A stretch of 9,346 bases of DNA, from assembly GCA_964500645.1 (NCBI GenBank), contig CAZCOH010000059.1, positions 1 to 9,346 on the forward strand. The letters are read 5' to 3'. This DNA comes from CAYFIW01 sp964500645. Its GTDB lineage: Bacteria; Chloroflexota; Dehalococcoidia; Lucifugimonadales; UBA826. The position numbers were made by a program, and so were the translations under genes. The notes beneath the pieces are model-generated. The model saw nothing but the letters and a program-made list of their open reading frames with translations, was not told the origin of the DNA and did no database searches. Shown in pieces: positions 4,776-9,346 of this stretch; position 1 is the first letter of the stretch, and every line of letters begins with the position of its first letter.

Positions 4776-7253
4776 CTATCCTGCAGGAGTAGTTAAGGAC
4801 GCCGGAGACTCAACATTGATTACTATCTGATCATCCTCTGCATCCACGATGGCAGTATCAGCGGGACCCAACTCTCCACCCAATAATTTATCAGACAATT
4901 TATCTTCTACGTGATCTTGAATAATCCTCCTAAGAGGTCGTGCTCCGAACTTAGGATCATATCCATTTTCAGCCAACCAAGCTCGTGCATTCTCCGTCAA
5001 GTCAAGCGATATCCCTTTTTCTATCAAATTGGCAGAAACTTCTTTCATAAGAATATCGACTATGTCTTCCATATGCTCGCGACTAAGAGCATGAAATACA
5101 ACAGAACCATCTATTCTATTAAGAAATTCTGGCCTAAAGAAATGTTTAACTTCCTCAAGCACATTGTTTTTCATTCTCTCGTATGCTTCCTGCTCACCTT
5201 GAGCAGTCTCTGTTCTGGCATTGAATCCTATGGATCTATCTTCCCTTATTAGATCTGATCCAATATTGCTGGTCATTACTATCAAGGTATTTCTGAAGTC
5301 TACTTTTCTCCCCTTTGAATCAGTCAAATGTCCATCATCAAATATTTGAAGAAGGATATTGAACACTTCAGGATGAGCCTTTTCAATCTCATCTAAAAGT
5401 ATGACGCTATATGACTTCCGACGTACCGCCTCAGTTAGTTGACCACCTTCATCATAACCAATGTAACCAGGAGGGGCCCCAACCAACCTAGCAACAGCAT
5501 GCCTCTCCATGAATTCAGACATATCAAGCCTGATCATGGAATCTTCACTTCCAAACAAAAACTCTGCCAATTTCTTTACGATGTATGTTTTGCCTACTCC
5601 GGTAGGTCCAGAGAAGATAAATGCACCTGTTGGCCTTTTAGGATTCTTTAAACCTGATCTTGACCGGCGTACAGCCTTAGATATGACTTCTATAGCCTCA
5701 TCTTGACCAATAACATTTTCATGCAACACCTGTTCCATATTGATGAGTCGCTCGCTTTCAGTAGCAGCCAACCTTGTCACCGGTATTCCTGTCCACATAC
5801 TCACAACTTCCTCGATATTTTCCTCATCCACCACGGGTTGCTCATCTCCCCTTTCTTCCTCCCACTCCTTCTGAAGGGATTCCAACTTTTCAGACAAGTT
5901 CATCTCTCGATCTCTCAGTTCTGCAGCAAACTCATATTGCCGACCCGAAATGGCTTCATCCTTCTCCTTTCGAACACTCTCGAGCATTCGTGTGACCTCT
6001 TTCACAGACAAAGGAGCGGTACTGAAATTTATTCTAACTCTCGAAGCGGCTTCATCAATTAGGTCAATTGCTTTATCAGGAAGAAAGCGATCTGCTATGA
6101 ACCTTGAAGCTAAACTTGCAGCCGACCTTAATGCATCGTCCGAAATTTCCAGATTGTGATGCTCCTCATATTTCTCTCGAACACCTCTTAATATGTCAAC
6201 AGTTTCGTCGACTGAGGGTTCCTCAACTCTTACTGGTTGAAACCTTCTTTCCAAGGCAGGGTCTCGTTCCACATATTTCCTGTAATCATCCAAAGTTGTA
6301 GCGCCGATTGTTTGCATTTCGCCCCTAGCGAGGGATGGCTTCAATATATTGGCAGCATCAACCGCTCCTTCAGCAGCCCCTGCCCCAACCATGGTATGGA
6401 TTTCGTCGATAAATAAAACACAATTGCCTGCGGTTTTTATCTCTTCAATAACTTTTTTGAGGCGTTCTTCAAATTCTCCCCTATATTTGGTACCTGCTAC
6501 CAAAGAGCCCATATCCAAGGTAACCAATCTCTTACCCTGTAAAGTTCCAGGGACATCGTTAGATGCTATTCTTTGAGCCAGTCCTTCCACAATTGCAGTC
6601 TTTCCCACCCCTGGTTCCCCTATGAGGACAGGATTGTTTTTGGTTCTACGGCTCAGGATTTGGGTTACCCGTTCAATTTCCTTTTCTCGACCTACTGTTG
6701 GATCCAATTTGCCCGAGTCGGCTTTCTCTGTAAGGTCTATACCTAATTGATCCAATGTGGGCGTTTTTGTAGACGACTTGGATCCAGACTTTGATTGGGT
6801 CCCTCTATCGCCACGGCTGAGGACAGTGTTTGTCTCTCCCCTGACTTTATCGAGAGTCACACCAAGGCTCTCAAGAACGCCTGCTGCAACCCCATCACCT
6901 TCTCTCATCAATCCTATAAGTAAATGTTCAGTACCTATGTAATGATGGTTTAACCTTCTAGCCTCATCTACAGCTAATTCAATGACTTTTTTCGCTCGAG
7001 GAGTTAATCCAATTTCCCCACCAGAAGTTGTCTCCCCTTTACCAATAATAAACTCGACAGCAGATCGAACTTTTCCTAATTCGATCGCGAGACTAGCCAA
7101 AACCTTAGCCGCCGTCCCGTCCGTCTCTCTCACAAGACCCAACAAGATGTGTTCAGTTCCTATGTAATTATGGTTAAATCTCTGCGCCTCTTCTTGGGCG
7201 AGTGACAAAACTCTTCTTGCTCTTTCAGAAAACTTCTCGAATCTACTAGCCAT
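4776..7253 (-). CDS. clpC: ClpC-type AAA+ ATPase (unfoldase of ClpCP protease)
   Basis: ClpC unfolds substrate proteins and feeds them to the ClpP peptidase. The 825-residue protein has the full architecture. Two Clp N-repeats cover about 1-145 (IGTEHILLGL and IGTEHLLIGL). AAA domain 1 has Walker A GEPGVGKT at 212-219 and Walker B VLFIDE at 279-284. A UVR-like middle segment lies at about 425-460. AAA domain 2 has GPTGVGKT at 549-556 and VILLDE at 617-622, and a C-terminal D2-small domain follows. The IGF tripeptide at 675-677 is the loop that docks onto ClpP, and with the UVR-like middle it separates this protein from ClpB. The ATG at 7253 has AGGAG nine bases upstream. It follows the S1-type gene by 20 bases, so the two form an operon. 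No ctsR or mcsAB genes accompany it. Confidence 0.97.
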   Translation of the reverse strand: MASRFEKFSERARRVLSLAQEEAQRFNHNYIGTEHILLGLVRETDGTAAKVLASLAIELGKVRSAVEFIIGKGETTSGGEIGLTPRAKKVIELAVDEARRLNHHYIGTEHLLIGLMREGDGVAAGVLESLGVTLDKVRGETNTVLSRGDRGTQSKSGSKSSTKTPTLDQLGIDLTEKADSGKLDPTVGREKEIERVTQILSRRTKNNPVLIGEPGVGKTAIVEGLAQRIASNDVPGTLQGKRLVTLDMGSLVAGTKYRGEFEERLKKVIEEIKTAGNCVLFIDEIHTMVGAGAAEGAVDAANILKPSLARGEMQTIGATTLDDYRKYVERDPALERRFQPVRVEEPSVDETVDILRGVREKYEEHHNLEISDDALRSAASLASRFIADRFLPDKAIDLIDEAASRVRINFSTAPLSVKEVTRMLESVRKEKDEAISGRQYEFAAELRDREMNLSEKLESLQKEWEEERGDEQPVVDEENIEEVVSMWTGIPVTRLAATESERLINMEQVLHENVIGQDEAIEVISKAVRRSRSGLKNPKRPTGAFIFSGPTGVGKTYIVKKLAEFLFGSEDSMIRLDMSEFMERHAVARLVGAPPGYIGYDEGGQLTEAVRRKSYSVILLDEIEKAHPEVFNILLQIFDDGHLTDSKGRKVDFRNTLIVMTSNIGSDLIREDRSIGFNARTETAQGEQEAYERMKNNVLEEVKHFFRPEFLNRIDGSVVFHALSREHMEDIVDILMKEVSANLIEKGISLDLTENARAWLAENGYDPKFGARPLRRIIQDHVEDKLSDKLLGGELGPADTAIVDAEDDQIVINVESPASLTTPAG

Positions 7254-7273
7254 AAGTCGAAACTCCTGCCGTT

Positions 7274-8443
7274 TTATTCGTCAGATGTAAAAGATTGCTC
7301 TGCAAATTCCTCTTCAGACTGCTTAATAGAAAGACCAAGCCTCTTCCTATCAACTTCAATTCTGAGGATTCTTACCTTGACTTCAGACCCTTCGGAAACA
7401 ACCTCCCGAGGATGCGTTATCACCGCGCTCGTAAGTTCTGTGACATGGATCAAGCCCTCGATAGAGTCCTCTAACCTGGCAAAGGCACCAAAATCAGCCA
7501 ATTTAGTTATAGTCGCGTCAACAACATCTCCAACTTGGTATCTATCAAAAATAGTATCCCATGGCTCTGGTTGAAGTCTTCTTAAACTCAACGCAATTTT
7601 CATGGTATCTCTATCAACTCTAAGGACATACACATCCAGTTCTTGTCCGACCGAAACAATCTCCTCCGGTGAACTTACCATTCCCCATGAAAGCTCTGAA
7701 ATATGTATCAATCCATCAGCGCCACCCATATCTACAAAGGCCCCGAAATTGCTTATTCCAGTAACCCTCCCCTTCCTGATCTCGCCTTCGTGTAAATCTT
7801 CAATCAAGGCTGCTTTCTGCGCCTCTCTTTGTTCCTTAAGAGCAGATCTTTCTGAAAATATTGCTCTGTTCCTAGATCTATTAACTTCCAAAACCTTTAC
7901 AGTCAGATTCTTCCCTACGAAATCTCCTCCGTCTAACTGCGGTTCTTGATCTCCATCCGCTGGAGATTCTTGTTCGTCCTGCGAGCTAAGCTGGTCATGA
8001 GATATAGTGACAAGCTGCGACATGGGAACAAATCCCTGTACATTCGCAACTTCCAATATGCATCCCCCACGATTAAATCCAACAATGACGCCTTCGACAG
8101 TCTCATCAGACTCCATATATTTTTGGATTTCCCTCCACCCTTCTTCTCCTCGGGCCCGATCAACCGATAAAATTGGTCCATCTTGTGAATCGGGACGGAG
8201 CACGAAGGCTATCAAAGAGTCTCCCTCGTTTATTTGAATTAATTCTTCCTGAGAGATCGTTCTCATCTCATTGGGAGGTATGAAACCTTCTTCTTTGTGA
8301 CCGATATCGAGGTATATTCCCTCGGCGTTTGCACGCATAACGGCACCTTCTACTATCTCTCCTCTTCTGAGAGATTTGAATTCCATCTCATCGAGGAGTT
8401 GTTGCATGTCTAACGAGGAATCGTCCTGAGTCTGTGGAGGCAT
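7274..8443 (-). CDS. rpsA: Ribosomal protein S1-like protein with four S1 RNA-binding domains
   Basis: S1 proteins bind single-stranded mRNA and help place it on the 30S subunit. The 389-residue product contains four S1/OB-fold repeats at about residues 27-97, 113-198, 219-290 and 304-375. Domains 3 and 4 carry the clearest signatures (GxVTGISNFGAFVDMGGADGLIHISELSW and ITKLADFGAFARLEDSIEGLIHVTEL, each shown in part). Domain 2 carries an acidic, Ser/Gln-rich insertion at about 152-174. The length fits the four-domain S1 of Gram-positive-like lineages, not the six-domain E. coli protein, so bona fide S1 versus S1-like protein is uncertain. The ATG at 8443 has no Shine-Dalgarno sequence in front of it. 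A promoter with TATAAT lies upstream and clpC follows closely. Confidence 0.9.
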   Translation of the reverse strand: MPPQTQDDSSLDMQQLLDEMEFKSLRRGEIVEGAVMRANAEGIYLDIGHKEEGFIPPNEMRTISQEELIQINEGDSLIAFVLRPDSQDGPILSVDRARGEEGWREIQKYMESDETVEGVIVGFNRGGCILEVANVQGFVPMSQLVTISHDQLSSQDEQESPADGDQEPQLDGGDFVGKNLTVKVLEVNRSRNRAIFSERSALKEQREAQKAALIEDLHEGEIRKGRVTGISNFGAFVDMGGADGLIHISELSWGMVSSPEEIVSVGQELDVYVLRVDRDTMKIALSLRRLQPEPWDTIFDRYQVGDVVDATITKLADFGAFARLEDSIEGLIHVTELTSAVITHPREVVSEGSEVKVRILRIEVDRKRLGLSIKQSEEEFAEQSFTSDE

Positions 8444-8493
8444 ATTTTATAACCGTAACCAGTTTATGTAGATTTGGCGTAAGAGCCAACATC

Positions 8494-8523
8494 ATTATAA
8501 GGAACCTCACCCACTCAGGTAAA
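8494..8523 (-). promoter_or_regulatory. Probable promoter of the rpsA-clpC unit (proximal)
   Basis: The minus strand has TTTACC at 8518-8523 and a perfect TATAAT at 8494-8499 separated by 18 bases. Transcription would start near 8487, giving a leader of about 45 bases before the ATG at 8443. A small inverted repeat (TTGGC/GCCAA, 8474-8489) sits right at this predicted start. Confidence 0.6.
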
Positions 8524-8551
8524 GTGGAAAGAGATCATCAATAACAGATAA

Positions 8552-8579
8552 ATATTAAAAAAGTGTGTTTATTAGTCAA
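8552..8579 (-). promoter_or_regulatory. Possible second, distal promoter of rpsA-clpC
   Basis: TTGACT at 8574-8579 and TAATAT at 8552-8557 are spaced by 16 bases on the minus strand. The -35 is good and the -10 matches at four of six positions. It lies after the T-run that ends the 5S unit, so it could give a longer leader containing the whole 8474-8489 hairpin. Confidence 0.35.
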
Positions 8580-8633
8580 AATACCGTACAGAAACGTCGA
8601 GAATCCAGATGATCAAGAGAAATAAAACATGAC

Positions 8634-8641
8634 AAAAAAAA
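8634..8641 (-). terminator. U-run terminating the 5S rRNA transcript
   Basis: Eight consecutive T residues on the minus strand follow the 5S 3' end directly. The GC-rich 3' part of 5S (helix I) provides the base-paired region. This arrangement is consistent with an intrinsic terminator and suggests that the 5S transcript ends here rather than running into rpsA. Confidence 0.65.
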
Positions 8642-8761
8642 CCCCTGGCAGCGGCCTATTTTCCCACGCCGTCACCAGCGCAGTATCGTCAGTGCTGAGA
8701 CGTTTCACTTCCGTGTTCGGGATGGGAACGGGTGGTTCCGCCTCGCTTGTACCACCAAGGG
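8642..8761 (-). rRNA. rrf: 5S ribosomal RNA
   Basis: The minus strand shows the 5S hallmarks: helix I pairing between CCCTTGG at the 5' end and CCAGGGG at the 3' end, the loop segment CCCATCCCGAACACGGAAG followed by TGAAAC, and the GGCGTGGG...TAGG region of helices IV and V. The length of about 120 nt is normal. The ends are assigned from helix I and may be off by one or two bases. No 23S or 16S rRNA sequence lies upstream. A promoter-like pair upstream and a U-run downstream suggest the gene is transcribed on its own. Confidence 0.95.
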
Positions 8762-8779
8762 AATTTAACTATTAAAACG

Positions 8780-8800
8780 AGTCCGCCTATCAGGCCGACT
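8780..8800 (-). repeat. Hairpin in the 5S precursor leader
   Basis: AGTCCGCCT (8780-8788) and AGGCCGACT (8792-8800) form a nine-position inverted repeat with one mismatch and a three-base loop. It lies between the predicted start of transcription and the mature 5S 5' end, so it would be part of the precursor and could guide or block 5' processing. The role is inferred. Confidence 0.55.
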
Positions 8801-8808
8801 TATGAAAC

Positions 8809-8838
8809 ATTTTATCTCTATACCTATAATACTGTCAA
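8809..8838 (-). promoter_or_regulatory. Promoter of the isolated 5S rRNA gene
   Basis: A perfect TTGACA at 8833-8838 and TAAAAT at 8809-8814 are separated by 18 bases on the minus strand. Transcription would start near 8802, about 40 bases before the mature 5S 5' end. This is among the best consensus matches in the window. Confidence 0.65.
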
Positions 8839-8851
8839 AAATGGGCATTGC

Positions 8852-8935
8852 ATCCAGAGTGGAAGCCGTTCTGGATCACTCCACGATTCAGATTGACCCA
8901 TCCCACGCCATTTGCTAGCATCACTACTAAATGGC
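8852..8935. repeat. Two inverted repeats in the 5S/HesB divergent intergenic region
   Basis: ATCCAGA (8852-8858) pairs with TCTGGAT (8870-8876), and GCCATTT (8907-8913) pairs with AAATGGC (8929-8935). Around the first pair, GTGGA (8859-8863) is also complementary to TCCAC (8880-8884), which gives interlocking complementarities. The block lies between the outward-facing 5S promoter and the -10 of the HesB-family gene, so it is more likely to act as DNA (operator sites) than as RNA. The 289-base gap from 8762 to 9050 holds no gene that I can recognise. Confidence 0.4.
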
Positions 8936-8966
8936 AGACGAGCCTATGAAATCCTCACTGTTAGGA

Positions 8967-8972
8967 TATAAT
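8967..8972 (+). promoter_or_regulatory. Possible -10 box for the HesB-family gene
   Basis: A perfect TATAAT lies 78 bases before the GTG start. The best -35 candidate at suitable spacing (TATGAA, 8945-8950) is poor, so the promoter would be weak or activator-dependent. The call rests on the -10 match and the divergent position. Confidence 0.35.
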
Positions 8973-9050
8973 GGGTTCTGAGCTACAGACGGTTAGTGTA
9001 CTAAAGTTGATTTGAGATAGCCTGTTTCATCAAAAGTAGGAGTGTGAAAA

Positions 9051-9346
9051 GTGGCAACTACAAGCCTGATTAAAGTATCAGAAGCAGCGGCAGAAAAACT
9101 ATCTGACATTATGAAGGAACAAGGGGAAGATGGGGGTATGTTACGGGTTATGGTTAGCCCAAGCCCTGATGGCGGGTATCAACACGTCCTTGGAGTCGAA
9201 ACTGAGCCGAAAGACGATGATATCGTCATTGAGGCACATTCCATAAGCGTCGTCATAGACGGTGAAAGCGCCCCATTACTTGAAGGAGCGGAAATCGACT
9301 ACGTTGATGGTTTGATGAGAAGTGGTTTCGTCATTTCAAATCCCAA
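9051..9346 (+). CDS. HesB/IscA-family iron-sulfur carrier-like protein, atypical, 3' end cut by window edge
   Basis: IscA/SufA/ErpA-type proteins carry or insert Fe-S clusters using one internal cysteine and a C-terminal Cys-x-Cys. The 98 complete codons start (M)ATTSLIKVSEAAAEKLSDI and show the family fold landmarks: LRVMV at about 31-35, the SVVIDGESAPLLEGAEIDYV region at about 66-85, and GLMRSGFVISNP at about 87-98. The segment where the first cysteine normally lies (a GGCSG-like turn) reads SPSPDGGYQ here, with no cysteine. The C-terminal CGC lies beyond the edge. The start is GTG at 9051 with AGGAG (9038-9042) eight bases upstream. It is the only plus-strand gene and is divergent from 5S. 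It may be a degenerate or specialised HesB relative rather than a standard Fe-S carrier. Confidence 0.85.
   Translation, partial: MATTSLIKVSEAAAEKLSDIMKEQGEDGGMLRVMVSPSPDGGYQHVLGVETEPKDDDIVIEAHSISVVIDGESAPLLEGAEIDYVDGLMRSGFVISNP

Noticed and set aside
5703..6062. 119-codon plus-strand open frame inside clpC
   Set aside because: It is antisense to the ClpC middle domain, with a composition typical of a reversed coding strand and no recognisable protein features.
8762..9050. Possible 3' end of 23S rRNA upstream of 5S
   Set aside because: No 23S 3'-terminal motifs are seen on the minus strand. Instead there is a promoter-like pair and, further on, the leader of a divergent protein gene.
1..9346. 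CRISPR arrays, insertion sequences, phage genes or defence islands
   Set aside because: No regularly spaced direct repeats, transposase, integrase or nuclease motifs were found. All long frames are assigned to housekeeping families.

Overview
This window is a housekeeping block from a bacterial chromosome. It contains no obvious phage, transposon, CRISPR or defence genes. Eleven protein genes, two tRNAs and one 5S rRNA are supported, and all but the last gene lie on the minus strand. The base composition leans towards AT. EF-Tu sequence details (for example the stretch around residues 61-72 and the DGPMPQTREH segment), ClpC and the gene mix remind me of Chloroflexota, perhaps a marine Dehalococcoidia/SAR202-type lineage. 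That placement is from memory and inference, with moderate to low confidence.

Read in the direction of transcription (right to left), the layout is as follows. (1) At 9051-9346 a divergent plus-strand HesB/IscA-family gene runs off the right edge. (2) An isolated 5S rRNA gene (8642-8761) has its own recognisable promoter and no 23S next to it. (3) A two-gene unit, rpsA-like (four S1 domains) and clpC, occupies 8443-4776. (4) larC, a nickel-pincer cofactor biosynthesis gene, occupies 4660-3470. (5) A long translation/transcription cluster follows: tRNA-Tyr, tRNA-Thr, tuf, rpmG, secE, nusG, rplK and rplA (cut by the left edge). The cluster order matches the classical tRNA-tufB-secE-nusG-rplKA arrangement known from E. 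coli and many other bacteria, with rpmG placed between tuf and secE.

The tRNA-tuf cluster supplies elongation factor Tu, two tRNAs, ribosomal proteins L33, L11 and L1, the translocon subunit SecE and the elongation factor NusG. The 5S rRNA and the S1-type protein are also translation components, and ClpC is the unfoldase of a ClpCP protease. LarC is the outlier: it makes the cofactor of LarA-type racemases/epimerases, but no larA, larB or larE is visible.

Points worth a second look are a perfect 17-bp inverted repeat without a U-tract between tuf and rpmG, frequent TTG starts (rplK, secE, tuf and probably larC), an rpsA-like leader without a Shine-Dalgarno sequence, the stand-alone 5S gene, and a HesB-family protein that lacks the first conserved cysteine. 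I see no convincing sign of a wholly new biological system.
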